A DNA stretch of 64,000 nucleotides from Pseudophaeobacter flagellatus (GTDB taxonomy: Bacteria; Pseudomonadota; Alphaproteobacteria; Rhodobacterales; Rhodobacteraceae). The DNA is taken from NCBI RefSeq assembly GCF_021228235.1, contig NZ_JAJQRG010000001.1, positions 372,001 through 436,000 on the forward strand. The letters run 5' to 3'. The position numbers were made by a program, and so were the translations under genes. The notes beneath the pieces were generated by a model. It did not search any database. It saw only the letters and a program-made list of their open reading frames with translations, and was not told the DNA's origin. Each line of letters starts with the position of its first letter. Position 1 is the stretch's first letter. Shown piece by piece: positions 27,930 through 36,980 of this stretch.

Positions 27930-28808
27930 TCAAAAGGCCGCCTGGGTGAAATCCGCGACTTCGGGGTGCCAGCCGCAGCTTTGCCGGATCTTTTCCGCCC
28001 GCATCTGCTGGTCCAGGGTGGGGCCCTCGGCCCAGGCACCATATTTGAACATGACATATTTGCGGTTGCGCACCAGATAGGCCCCATCATGAGGGTGGCG
28101 TGTCAGGATTTCTGCCAGGATGTCGCGCACGGGTATACCGGATTGTGCCGCCACGTTGAAATGGCCGGTCAGCGCTGCTTGCTCGGCCAGCATGCGATAG
28201 GCGCGGGCCAGGTCGCGGCGGTGCACCAGCGGCCAGCGGGTGTGAATGCTGCCCCAGACTTCGAGTGGCAGACCTGCGGCGGCTTGGTCCAGCATTCGGG
28301 CAAATACCCCGCCACCATCTTTGTGATAGACCATGGCAGGGTGGACCACTGCGCAGTTCAGGTTGGGATCCTTGAGCAAAAGACTGGCAGAGTCCTGCAT
28401 CCAGGAAAAGGCCGGAATGGGGCGCTGTGGGCTGGTCTCGCAGGCCATGTGGTCGCCGGTTTCACCATAGAGCCAGCAACCCCCAGTATAGATCACCCGC
28501 AGCGGCTGATTGCTGGGCCGCGCCCTGGCTTCCGCCCGCAGGCAGGCCACTGCGGCGGCATCCACCACCGCCATATCCGTGCCAAATGTGCTGGCAAGCT
28601 GGATGACAACATCCACCCCGGCAAGTGCGGCCTGCCAACTGCTTGGCGCCCGCAGGTCCCCGCGCCAGGGCTGGCCGCCAAGCTCTGATAGCTTTCGCGC
28701 CGAGACTTCAGAGCGGCAGAGGCCAATAACCTGGTGGTGATGCGCCACCAGATCTGCGGTGACGGCGCTACCAATGGAGCCGGTGCCCCCAAGGATCAGA
28801 ATTTTCAC
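27930..28808 (-). CDS. NAD(P)-dependent epimerase/dehydratase-like oxidoreductase (extended SDR)
   Basis: 292-aa Rossmann-fold protein. The dinucleotide motif is ILILGGTGSIGSAV at residues 3-16; an active-site tyrosine lies in YTGGCWLYGETGD. The rest resembles atypical SDR epimerases with HTRWPLVHRRDLARAYRM in the substrate region. The natural substrate is unknown. It is convergent with phaP and divergent from phaR, but I see no reason to link it to PHB metabolism. Confidence 0.85.
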   Translation of the reverse strand: MKILILGGTGSIGSAVTADLVAHHHQVIGLCRSEVSARKLSELGGQPWRGDLRAPSSWQAALAGVDVVIQLASTFGTDMAVVDAAAVACLRAEARARPSNQPLRVIYTGGCWLYGETGDHMACETSPQRPIPAFSWMQDSASLLLKDPNLNCAVVHPAMVYHKDGGGVFARMLDQAAAGLPLEVWGSIHTRWPLVHRRDLARAYRMLAEQAALTGHFNVAAQSGIPVRDILAEILTRHPHDGAYLVRNRKYVMFKYGAWAEGPTLDQQMRAEKIRQSCGWHPEVADFTQAAF

Positions 28809-28965
28809 ATTATCCCTCCTGTGCTCTGAGGGGGTCCTTGTAAAACCTCAAGTCGGGTTTAGCTCAAGCGAAATCTGCAGGTTATTTCATGGTACTTGAA
28901 ATTCAGGTAAGGTGGTGGAACCATTCTGCAGGCTTTTCTTTTGTTCTGCACTCGCATAGGCTTTT

Positions 28966-28976
28966 CTGCGATGCAT
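28966..28976. promoter_or_regulatory. Candidate PhaR autoregulatory site
   Basis: CTGCGATGCAT differs by one base from the phaP operator half-palindrome CTGCGATGCAG. It lies 20 bases before the phaR start; a weaker CTGC-N3 motif is nearby at 28947. PhaR is autoregulated in relatives. Confidence 0.5.
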
Positions 28977-28996
28977 CATGTCCGGGGAGGGACAGT

Positions 28997-29563
28997 ATGG
29001 CCGACCAGGAAAAAGCCCTGCTGATCAAGCGTTACGCCAGTCGGCGTTTGTACAACACTGAGACCAGCGACTATGTCACGCTTGAAGATATTGCGGGGTT
29101 CATTCGGGAAGGGCGTGAAGTCCAGATCGTGGATTTGAAATCTGGTGACGATCTGACGCGCCAATATCTGCTGCAGATCATTGCCGAGCATGAAAGCCGT
29201 GGGGAAAACATCCTGCCGGTCAATGTGCTGAATGATCTGGTACGCAGCTATATGCAGCCCGGTGGCGGGGTTATGCCGCAATTCCTGCAGGCCTCTTTCG
29301 ATATGCTGCGCGACAGCCAATCGCAGATGGTGGAAAATATGTCAGCGATGAATCCGATGGCGCAGATACCCGGTTTTGACGCGATGAAGGCCCAGCAAGA
29401 GGCTTTCTTGAAGGCCATGACCTCTGGCCTGCCCGGCGGTGTCGGCGGTTGGGGCGCTGCAGCCGAAGAGACAAGCGCCAAAGACAAGGGCGAGGGCGAG
29501 GATCTGGATGCAATCAAGCGCCAGCTGTCAGAGCTGCAGGAAAAGCTGTCCAAATTGAAGTAG
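28997..29563 (+). CDS. phaR: Polyhydroxyalkanoate synthesis repressor
   Basis: 188-aa DNA-binding repressor and PHB sensor. The N-terminal PHB/PHA accumulation regulator domain is seen at residues 6-70: LLIKRYASRRLYNTETSDYV, EDIAGFIREGREVQIVDLKSGDDLTRQYLLQII. The middle is Met/Gln-rich and hydrophobic, the part thought to contact polymer, and the C-terminal 25 residues form a coiled-coil. It binds CTGC-N3-GCAG sites, which occur before phaC, phaP and its own gene. The ATG at 28997 is preceded by GGGGAGGG. Confidence 0.95.
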   Translation: MADQEKALLIKRYASRRLYNTETSDYVTLEDIAGFIREGREVQIVDLKSGDDLTRQYLLQIIAEHESRGENILPVNVLNDLVRSYMQPGGGVMPQFLQASFDMLRDSQSQMVENMSAMNPMAQIPGFDAMKAQQEAFLKAMTSGLPGGVGGWGAAAEETSAKDKGEGEDLDAIKRQLSELQEKLSKLK

Positions 29564-29630
29564 CGGTACCCGCTGGGACCAGCTGCAGACCGGATCGGTA
29601 CTGACAGCAGGCTCGGGGATAGACAATTAA

Positions 29631-29663
29631 GCGGCACCTCCAGAGGGGGCGGCGCTTTTTTTT
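29631..29663 (+). terminator. Rho-independent terminator of phaR
   Basis: An imperfect GC-rich hairpin (29631-29641 with 29645-29655) followed by eight T (29656-29663) on the plus strand, 68 bases after phaR. Confidence 0.78.
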
Positions 29664-29690
29664 GTTGTCTGGCTTTGATACGGGCCGAGC

Positions 29691-30899
29691 CTAGGCTGCG
29701 GCGCGCTCCATGGTAGAGGTGACGGCTGTCACCAGAATATCCGCCACGAGATCCAATTCTGACTGGGTGAGGCGGACCGGCAGGCGCACGTCACAGGCCT
29801 GCATCAGCATGGCGCGGGTCTGTGGCAATTCTGGCAGGTCCTGAATGAACTGCCAGTTCCAAAAGGCGCGGGCATTGTCTGCGGAGCGGCCAAAGATCTG
29901 CACCTTGACGCCGGCCTGGGCCGTGGCTTCGGAAAAGGCGGTGATTTGCTCTGCTGTCATCCCCACCAGATTGAACTGGATCGAATCCGGCGCCCGCTGT
30001 TCGGGGGCTAGGGGGGCAGGTACATTAAAATAGGGCGAGGCATTCAGCTGCGCTGCGACATAGTCGTGGTTTTTCAAGCCGTCTGTCACCCGGTGGGCCA
30101 GCTCGGGCAGTTGCGGGCGAATGACCACGGCGGATAGATTGCTCATCCGCAGATTATACAGTGGCAGCTGGTTCTGCCATTTAGCAAAGGCATCAGCCAG
30201 ATCTGTACTATTGTCGCCCATTGGGCCTTTGTGCTTTTTCCAGTTGTGTTCATAGGCACCAGACATGATGACGGCGCGGGCCACCAGATCAGCATCATCG
30301 GTGATAAGTATGCCACCTTCGCCGGCATTGATCATCTTGTAGGACTGGAAGGAAAAGCAGCCAATCTTGCCCAAAGTTCCGATATTGCGACCATTCCAGG
30401 TGGTGCCCAGCGAATGGGCTGCATCCTCGATCACCGGGATGTTGCGCGTCTCACAGAGCGCCAGAATGGCATCCATGTCGGAGGTATGGCCGCGCATATG
30501 GCTGATGATGACCGCCTGAATGTCGCTATCCAGCCGGGCTTTGAAATCCGCCAGATCAATGCGGTAGTTGTCGCCTACCTCGCACAGGACGGGCAGACAA
30601 TCGGCGTGGAGCACGGCAGAGGGCACAGCGGCAAAGGTAAAGCCAGGGATCAAAACCCGTGCATCGCGTGGCAGGTCCAACGCTTTGAGAGAGAGAAACA
30701 AGGCCGCCGAACAGGAGGAAACCGCCAGCGCATATTTGCTGCCCAGAAGGCTGGCAAATTCTTGCTCCAACAAGGCAACCGGGGCATTTTCCGGTGCGGT
30801 GTAGCGAAACAGATCGCCAGATTGCATCAGCGCATCAATTGCCTCGCGGGCTGCTGCGGGGATCGGTTCCGCTGCATGAACATTGGGGGCCTGAGTCAT
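29691..30899 (-). CDS. DegT/DnrJ/EryC1/StrS family aminotransferase
   Basis: 402-aa fold-type I PLP enzyme of the sugar aminotransferase family. The PLP lysine is Lys188 in SFQSYKMINAGEGG, the PLP-contacting Asp159 lies in VIEDAAHSLG, and SSCSAALFLSLKAL is the phosphate-binding stretch. Members usually aminate a nucleotide-linked keto-sugar; some act in other metabolites. No sugar genes are nearby. The next gene upstream on the strand, 255 bases away, is an FAD oxidase, so the product could be an amino-sugar or the gene could belong with the amine cluster. Confidence 0.88.
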   Translation of the reverse strand: MTQAPNVHAAEPIPAAAREAIDALMQSGDLFRYTAPENAPVALLEQEFASLLGSKYALAVSSCSAALFLSLKALDLPRDARVLIPGFTFAAVPSAVLHADCLPVLCEVGDNYRIDLADFKARLDSDIQAVIISHMRGHTSDMDAILALCETRNIPVIEDAAHSLGTTWNGRNIGTLGKIGCFSFQSYKMINAGEGGILITDDADLVARAVIMSGAYEHNWKKHKGPMGDNSTDLADAFAKWQNQLPLYNLRMSNLSAVVIRPQLPELAHRVTDGLKNHDYVAAQLNASPYFNVPAPLAPEQRAPDSIQFNLVGMTAEQITAFSEATAQAGVKVQIFGRSADNARAFWNWQFIQDLPELPQTRAMLMQACDVRLPVRLTQSELDLVADILVTAVTSTMERAAA

Positions 30900-31154
30900 A
30901 TTTCAAATTCCTGAATTATGGATTTGATAAATATAAAACAATTGGCACCTTCTGCCAAGTCGCAGATGGAGTATGTCGGCGGCTTTTGGTGAAATTTCAC
31001 AAATCTGTTGCGCAGGGACGCGCCCCTGGCGGGGGTGTTGGGACGCAAGGCGGGGGCAAAACCGGGCACAGGGGCGAAAATACCCCCTCCAGCGGCGCGA
31101 AAGGGGGCATATCCAAAGTCAGAGATTTGGCAAATGAACAGAAGCGGCCTGTGG
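30900..31154. other. Intergenic spacer, GC-rich
   Basis: This 255-base stretch lies between the FAD oxidase stop and the DegT aminotransferase start. It is GC-rich with several G/C tracts. I see no gene, no clear terminator and no well-formed hairpin. Confidence 0.5.
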
Positions 31155-32465
31155 TTAGATGCCGATCCGGTCGCGCAGCGCATACCAGCTCATGGCGAGG
31201 GCCAGCAGCGGCGAGCGCATGGTAGGGCCGCCAGGGAAACTGGGCGCTGGAACCTTTGCCATGGTGTTAAACCCTTCGGCCTCTCCCTGGATTGCATGGG
31301 CCATCAGCTGCCCGGCGTGGACGGCGGTGCCGACGCCATGGCCGGAATAGCCCGAGGCCGACAGCACATTGGCGCTGAGCCGTGCCAGATAGGGCATACG
31401 CTTCATGGTGATCCCAAGGGTGCCGCCCCAAGCATAGTCGACTCGGACATTTTTTAGATGCGGAAAGATCTGGGTCATGGGCTTGCGCACCACGGCCTCG
31501 ATATCGGCGGGAAAACGATAGCCGTAACTTTCACCGCCACCAAAGAGCAACCGTTTGTCATGGCTGAGCCGGAAGTAGTTGACCACGAACCGGCCATCGG
31601 CCACGGCGATGTCGCGGCTCAGCACCCTGGCGGCATCATCGCCCAAGGGTTCGGTTGCGACAACAAAGTTGTTGATCGGCATGACCTTGCTGGCGACCTG
31701 GCGGTTCAGCCCGCCAAGATAGCCATTGCAGGCCAGGATCAGGTGATCGGCGCGCAGGTTGCCGGTGGCGGTTTTTACCCGCACCTCGGCGCCTTCGCTG
31801 ATCTCCAGCACTTCGCTTTGTTCGTGCAGGGTGGCCCCGGCTGCGGCGGCCGCGCGGGCCAGACCAAGGGCAAGATTCAGCGGATGCAGATGGCCAGCGC
31901 CATGGTCCAGAATGCCGCCCTTGTAGTCGGGTGAGGGGCAGATTTCCTGGCAGGCCTCGTCTGATAAAAGGTCAATCTGATCATAGCCATAGCGATCTTG
32001 CAGGTGACGGCCATAGTCATGCAGATGGGCGACATCCTTGGCGTTGGAGGCGGTCCAGGCAACGCCTGGGCGTAGGTGGCAATCGATCTGATGCTTGGCA
32101 ATCAGCGACTTTACCAGATCCTTGGCGTCCTCGCCCAATTGCCACAGCTTTTGCGCATCCGGCATTCCGACAAAGCTCTCCAGGCCTTCCTGATCCAGGC
32201 GCTGACCACTGCCCAGCTGGCCACCATTGCGCCCCGAGGCACCAAAGCCCACCCGGTGGGCCTCAAGCAGGACAACCTTCATCCCGGCTTCGGCCAAGTG
32301 TAGCGCGGCCGACAAGCCGGTAAAGCCACCGCCGATGATGCAGACATCGGCGCGCTGGTCGCCCTGCAGCGGCGCAAATGGCGCTTGCAGTGTTGCTGTC
32401 GCCGCATACCAACTGGTGGGGTAGCGACCTTTTTGATCGTTGGAATGCAGCAGATTCAAAGCCAT
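31155..32465 (-). CDS. FAD-dependent amine/amino-acid oxidoreductase (PuuB/DadA-like)
   Basis: 436-aa flavoprotein of the DAO family. It has the FAD dinucleotide motif VCIIGGGFTGLSAALHLAEAG (around residues 41-61), followed by VVLLEAHRVGFGASGRNGGQLGSG typical of PuuB and related oxidases. The C-terminal SASGYSGHGVGTAVHAGQ is the second flavin-contact region. In the Puu putrescine pathway a similar enzyme oxidises gamma-glutamylputrescine to the aldehyde. Last gene of a minus-strand cluster with two glutamine-synthetase-like ligases and a glutamine amidotransferase; 130 bases follow the nearest ligase. Confidence 0.88.
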   Translation of the reverse strand: MALNLLHSNDQKGRYPTSWYAATATLQAPFAPLQGDQRADVCIIGGGFTGLSAALHLAEAGMKVVLLEAHRVGFGASGRNGGQLGSGQRLDQEGLESFVGMPDAQKLWQLGEDAKDLVKSLIAKHQIDCHLRPGVAWTASNAKDVAHLHDYGRHLQDRYGYDQIDLLSDEACQEICPSPDYKGGILDHGAGHLHPLNLALGLARAAAAAGATLHEQSEVLEISEGAEVRVKTATGNLRADHLILACNGYLGGLNRQVASKVMPINNFVVATEPLGDDAARVLSRDIAVADGRFVVNYFRLSHDKRLLFGGGESYGYRFPADIEAVVRKPMTQIFPHLKNVRVDYAWGGTLGITMKRMPYLARLSANVLSASGYSGHGVGTAVHAGQLMAHAIQGEAEGFNTMAKVPAPSFPGGPTMRSPLLALAMSWYALRDRIGI

Positions 32466-32595
32466 TGTGTCACTCTCTTGTCAGCTGTCTTTAGGTCCCT
32501 TTTGCCGCGCCTGCCCTGGGCTGGGCAGGGATATTTGACGGCGATGCCTGCTGGGCAAACGGGGGGGCGGGAAGCGGCGCGGGTCAGATATGGCC

Positions 32596-33954
32596 TTAGA
32601 CGTTCATCAGCAGATGCTCGCGCTCCCAGGGGGAGATAACCTGCAGGAACTCTTCGTATTCGGCCCGTTTCACGATGCTGTAGACACGGGCAAAATCAGG
32701 GCCGAGCACCTCGTGCAGTTTGGTGGCTTCGTCAAACAGATCCAGCGCACTGCCCATGACATTGGGAATATCGCCTTCGCCTTCATAGGCGTTGCCTTTG
32801 AACTGCGCGTCTGGCTTTTGCTGTTCCAGCAGGCCAAGATAACCACAGGCCAGCGAGACAGCGATCCCAAGATAGGGGTTGCAGTCCATCCCGGCAAGGC
32901 GGTTTTCCACCCGCCGCGCCGCAGGGCTGGACAGTGGAATGCGAATGCCGGTGGTGCGGTTGTCACGCGCCCATTCCAGATTGATCGGGGCGGCGTGGTC
33001 TTTCACATAGCGCCGGTAGGAATTCACATAGGGGGCCATCACCGCAATCCCGGAAGGCAGGTGGTTCTGCAACCCGGCGATAAAGTGGAAAAAGGCATCC
33101 GTTTCACTGTCGTCTTCGGCTGAAAAGATGTTCTTGCCAGTTTTCAGATCCAGCACCGAATGGTGAATATGCATCGCCGAGCCGGGTTCATTCTCGATCG
33201 GCTTGGCCATAAAGGTGGCAAAGCAGTCATGGCGCAGGGCGGCTTCGCGGATCAGCCGCTTGAAGTAAAAGACCTCATCCGCCAGCTTGACCGGGTCGCC
33301 GTGCAGCAGGTTGATTTCCAGCTGGCCTGCGCCGCCTTCCTGGGTGATGCCGTCGATCTCAAATCCCTGGGCCTCGGCAAAGTCGTAGATATCGTCGATC
33401 ACGGGCCCAAATTCATCCACCGCAGTCATCGAATAGGCCTGTCGCGCCGCGGCCGGGCGACCAGAGCGCCCCATCATCGGTTCGATCTTTTTGCCCGGAT
33501 CAATGTTGCGTGCGACCAGGAAGAATTCCATCTCAGGCGCGACAACTGGCTGCCAGCCCTTGTCATGATAGAGCTGCACCACGCGTTTCAACACATTGCG
33601 CGGGCTATAGGGGATCGGCGCGCCGTCACGGTCCAGCGCATCATGGATCACCTGCAGCGTCCAGTCCCCTGTCCAGGGGGCGGCGGTTGCGGTGGACATA
33701 TCGGGATGCAGCGTCATGTCCTTTTCGATCCAGCCGTCATCATCGGCGGCCTCGGCCCAATCTCCGGTAATGGTCTGATAAAAGATGCTGTCCGGCAGGT
33801 GAAAGAAATCCTGCTTGGCGAATTTGGATGCCGGTACCGCCTTACCCCGGGCGATACCGGGGAGGTCCGAGATAACGCATTCAACTTCGTCGAGACGACG
33901 GCCCTCCAGATAGGTTCTTGCCGCTTCGGGAAGGTCGTCAATCCAGGATGACAT
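32596..33954 (-). CDS. Glutamine synthetase family protein 1 (gamma-glutamylamine ligase-like)
   Basis: 452 aa. The GS catalytic fold is complete: the N-terminal beta-grasp (residues 1-120) and the C-terminal domain with ATP/metal motifs VVAPEMEFFLVA, GQLEINLLHGD, FATFMAKPIENEPGSAMHIHHSVLD and NRTTGIRIPLSSPAARRVENRLAG. This is not GlnA proper; it fits the PuuA / GlnT / gamma-glutamylpolyamine-synthetase type, which ligates glutamate to an amine using ATP. It overlaps the amidotransferase gene by one base (TAATG). The amine substrate is unknown. Confidence 0.92.
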   Translation of the reverse strand: MSSWIDDLPEAARTYLEGRRLDEVECVISDLPGIARGKAVPASKFAKQDFFHLPDSIFYQTITGDWAEAADDDGWIEKDMTLHPDMSTATAAPWTGDWTLQVIHDALDRDGAPIPYSPRNVLKRVVQLYHDKGWQPVVAPEMEFFLVARNIDPGKKIEPMMGRSGRPAAARQAYSMTAVDEFGPVIDDIYDFAEAQGFEIDGITQEGGAGQLEINLLHGDPVKLADEVFYFKRLIREAALRHDCFATFMAKPIENEPGSAMHIHHSVLDLKTGKNIFSAEDDSETDAFFHFIAGLQNHLPSGIAVMAPYVNSYRRYVKDHAAPINLEWARDNRTTGIRIPLSSPAARRVENRLAGMDCNPYLGIAVSLACGYLGLLEQQKPDAQFKGNAYEGEGDIPNVMGSALDLFDEATKLHEVLGPDFARVYSIVKRAEYEEFLQVISPWEREHLLMNV

Positions 33955-34634
33955 TAAGTCCTCTCTTTCTTCATAAAATCTGCGAGGAAGGTTGCGATTT
34001 CGGGGGCGTCTACAGCGGTGTCGAGACCTTGGCGGGCCTGATCAAGCAATGCGTCGGGCACCACGCCGCGACCGCGCTTTTCGATCAACCCGCCGGTGAA
34101 GGCATTGCTGAATTCGGGATGTGGCTGCAGGGTCCAGATATGGTCACCATAGGCCAGGATGCCGTTTTCACAAAAGGCATTGCCAGCCAGAACGCGGGCT
34201 TCGGCCGGGCGTTCGATCACCTGATCCTGATGCCAGGCATTCAGGGTTACGGGTTTGCCATCCTGTTCATAGGTGACATGGCCCACCGCCCAGCCACCGT
34301 CAAATTTGGCCACCTTGCCACCCAGAGCCTGGGCAATGATCTGATGACCAAAGCAGATCCCGGCAAGCGGTTGCTGCCTGGCGTGAATGTCACGGATCAG
34401 ATCTTCCAGCGGGGGGATCCAGGCGTGATCTTCATAGGCCCCATGTCGGGAGCCAGTGATGATCCAACCCTCTGCCGCCAGCGCATCCTTGGGGAATTGC
34501 CCATCCACAACCGCAAAGGTTTCAAAGGCAAAGCCGTGGCCCGCCAAAAGGTCGCAAAACATCTGGTCATAGTCGCCTGCCTCTTGGATAAGATCCTCGG
34601 GGGCGTGGCCGGTTTGCAAGATGCCGATTTTCAT
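33954..34634 (-). CDS. Class I glutamine amidotransferase domain protein
   Basis: 226 aa, GATase1 fold. The nucleophile is the cysteine in AGICFGHQ; the catalytic His/Glu pair is in TLQPHPEF. No synthetase domain is fused. In the Puu pathway PuuD, another GATase-fold enzyme, hydrolyses gamma-glutamyl-GABA; this protein lies between two GS-like ligases and may remove the glutamyl group in the same way. That role is inferred only from the context. Overlaps the following gene by one base. Confidence 0.87.
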   Translation of the reverse strand: MKIGILQTGHAPEDLIQEAGDYDQMFCDLLAGHGFAFETFAVVDGQFPKDALAAEGWIITGSRHGAYEDHAWIPPLEDLIRDIHARQQPLAGICFGHQIIAQALGGKVAKFDGGWAVGHVTYEQDGKPVTLNAWHQDQVIERPAEARVLAGNAFCENGILAYGDHIWTLQPHPEFSNAFTGGLIEKRGRGVVPDALLDQARQGLDTAVDAPEIATFLADFMKKERT

Positions 34635-34694
34635 AGTTCACCAGATTTGATCAAAATATAAAGCCCAAAGCGCCATGCTCCTGGCTGGCTGATG

Positions 34695-36014
34695 TCATAC
34701 CGCTTCCAGCCAGCTGAGCCAACGTTTCTCTGGCGGCAGGGCCGCAAAGCCGGCGAGTTCCTGTCGCTTGGTCATTGTCAGGTTGCGGATCATCATCTTT
34801 GGTAGGATCCGTGCCATCAGCGGGTCTTGTTCGAATAGGGAAATGGCGCTTTGCCAATCCCCAGCCAGCTGCGGAAGATCGGGAATATCGTAGATATTGC
34901 CACATGATGCAGGCGGCGGCACCAGGGCGTCTTCGATGCCCAGCAGGGCGGCGCCAAGTACAACTGATAGCATCAGATAGGGGTTGATATCGCCCCCGGC
35001 GGTCCGGTGTTCGATGCGCCGTGCCTTTGGGCTGCCGCCGGGAATGCGGATTGCGGCGGTGCGGTTTTCGTAGGCCCAGGCGGCGCTGGTTGGCGCATGG
35101 GCACCGGGCACCAGCCGCGCATATGAATTGCCATGCGGAGCAAAGATCAGGGTGCTGGCTGGCATGGCGGCCAGACAGCCCGCCACGGCCTGGTGCAACA
35201 GCTCCGATCCCTGCTCCGAGCCATCATCAAAGACGTTGTTGCCGTCTCTGTCGACCACCGAAAAATGCACATGCATGCCATTGCCGGCTTCGTCCTCATA
35301 GGGCTTGGCCATAAAGGTGGCAGCCAGGTCGTGCTTGCGTGCAAGTCCTTTTACCAGCGCCTTAAACAGCCAGGCGTCATCAGCGGCGCGAAGCGCATCC
35401 TGATGGTTGAGGTTGATTTCAAACTGCCCCAGACCGGCCTCTGAAATAGCGGATTGGGCGGGGATGCCCATCTCTTCTGCACCGTTGTAAAGATCAGTGA
35501 AAAAGGCATCAAAAGCGTCCAGTTCTTCGACCGATAGCACCGATTGCTGCACCAGTTTGCGCCCGGTGTGGGGGTGCGCTGGGGGGGCAGGTTGGGGACC
35601 GCTGTCATCAACCAGATTGAATTCCATTTCAGTGGCGGCCATCACCTGCCAGCCACGTGCGGTGTAGCGTTCCAGCACCTGGGCGAGCACCTGCCGGGGG
35701 TCACCCAGAAAAGGCGCACCCGCTTCGGTTTCCATCACCATTGGCACAAGCGCCGAAGGGGTCGCAAGCCAGGGCATCGGCACCGGCCCCCGCGAGGAGG
35801 GTTTGAGAATGCCATCGGCATCACCGGTTTCAAACACCAGCGGGCTGTCTTCGATGTCACGGCCCCAGATATCGACGTTCAAGGCAGAGAGCGGCATTCT
35901 GGCCGCGCCCGTGGCCAGCTTGGCCATCTGCGAGGCAGGCATCCGTTTGCCACGCATCTGCCCGTTCAGATCGCAGGCGGCGATGCGGATGGTTTTCAGC
36001 TGTGACAGATCCAT
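34695..36014 (-). CDS. Glutamine synthetase family protein 2 (gamma-glutamylamine ligase-like)
   Basis: 439-aa paralogue of the preceding ligase. GS motifs present are AATEMEFNLVD, GLGQFEINLNHQDALRA, AATFMAKPYEDEAGNGMHVHFSVVD and NRTAAIRIPGGSPKARRIEHRTAG. The first ~100 residues, with DLNGQMRGKRMPASQM, are the beta-grasp domain. Two ligases beside one oxidase and one amidotransferase suggests either two substrates or two steps. It is first in this gene group and 159 bases, with a terminator, separate it from the ABC operon upstream. Confidence 0.92.
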   Translation of the reverse strand: MDLSQLKTIRIAACDLNGQMRGKRMPASQMAKLATGAARMPLSALNVDIWGRDIEDSPLVFETGDADGILKPSSRGPVPMPWLATPSALVPMVMETEAGAPFLGDPRQVLAQVLERYTARGWQVMAATEMEFNLVDDSGPQPAPPAHPHTGRKLVQQSVLSVEELDAFDAFFTDLYNGAEEMGIPAQSAISEAGLGQFEINLNHQDALRAADDAWLFKALVKGLARKHDLAATFMAKPYEDEAGNGMHVHFSVVDRDGNNVFDDGSEQGSELLHQAVAGCLAAMPASTLIFAPHGNSYARLVPGAHAPTSAAWAYENRTAAIRIPGGSPKARRIEHRTAGGDINPYLMLSVVLGAALLGIEDALVPPPASCGNIYDIPDLPQLAGDWQSAISLFEQDPLMARILPKMMIRNLTMTKRQELAGFAALPPEKRWLSWLEAV

Positions 36015-36125
36015 GATCGGCTCTCCTTGATCGCTATGTCAGTGTTGTACTGCAGGATGGCGAATGAGCCAAGGAAATTTGATCAAAAGTTTCATTGCCT
36101 GCCTGATTTTCGCCGAAGTTTGCAT

Positions 36126-36154
36126 AAAAATAGGCCCCAGAGGGGCCCATTTTT
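36126..36154 (-). terminator. Rho-independent terminator of the ABC transporter operon
   Basis: TAGGCCCC / GGGGCCCA type hairpin (about 36129-36150) followed on the minus strand by TTTTT (A36126-A36130). It sits about 20 bases after the last permease gene and before the GS-like gene. Confidence 0.82.
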
Positions 36155-36173
36155 CTTGCAGTTATTTGATCTT

Positions 36174-36980
36174 TTAGCGAATGAGGTTCGGTTTGAACTT
36201 TAGCTTTGGGCGCTTGCTCTGGGGCAGATGGCGATTCAGCCATGTGTTGACCCGGCCAAAGACGGCGATGATCACCAGGGTTAGCAGGATGAAATAGAAG
36301 GCCAGGATCGGGTAGGGCACAAAGGGATTGAAGGTCTTGTCGGCGAAATAATTCGCATAGTACAGCGCATCGCCCTTTTGTTGCCAGGCGGGAAAGCCGG
36401 AAAAGAACACCAGGGTGGTGGCATGGAACAGAAAGATCGCCTCGTTGGTATAGGCGGGCCAGGCCAGACGCATCATTGTGGGCCATTCGATGCGCCGGAA
36501 ACGTGTCCAGCCGGATAGCCCATAGGCATCGGCCGCCTCGATATCGCCCTTGGGGATCGACCGCAGCGCACCATAGAGGATCTCTGCGGAATAGGCAGCT
36601 GTGTTCAGGAACAATACGATCAATGCTCCGGCCCAGGCCGAAGACAGCGGGTTGAAGATGCTTGAAACGCTTTTCAGGCTGAGGAACAGGAAATAGGCAA
36701 AGAAGAACTGGATAAACAGCGGCGAACCGCGGAACAGAAAGATAAACCATTCAGCCGGTTTGCGCGCCCAGGCCGATTTGGAATTCTTGCCAAGCGCCAG
36801 AAAATTGGCAAGGACAAACCCGGTGGTCACGGCAATGACGCCAAAGTAGATGTTCCACAACAGCCCCGATCCGATCAGGGTGAACTGTTCACACAGGGTG
36901 AAATCGCTGCGCGGCAACAGGCGTTCGCCATAGCCAAAGGCGCGAAAGGCATAGTCTTGTAGAGTTTGATAGCAGCTCAT
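36174..36980 (-). CDS. Polar amino acid ABC transporter permease 2 (HisM/AotM type)
   Basis: 268-aa inner-membrane permease, with about five membrane helices. The EAA loop that contacts the ATPase is YGLSGWTRFRRIEWPTMMRLAWPAYTNEAIFLF. Its start overlaps the preceding permease by four bases. It is the last gene of a four-gene transporter operon (ATPase, binding protein, two permeases). Confidence 0.93.
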   Translation of the reverse strand: MSCYQTLQDYAFRAFGYGERLLPRSDFTLCEQFTLIGSGLLWNIYFGVIAVTTGFVLANFLALGKNSKSAWARKPAEWFIFLFRGSPLFIQFFFAYFLFLSLKSVSSIFNPLSSAWAGALIVLFLNTAAYSAEILYGALRSIPKGDIEAADAYGLSGWTRFRRIEWPTMMRLAWPAYTNEAIFLFHATTLVFFSGFPAWQQKGDALYYANYFADKTFNPFVPYPILAFYFILLTLVIIAVFGRVNTWLNRHLPQSKRPKLKFKPNLIR

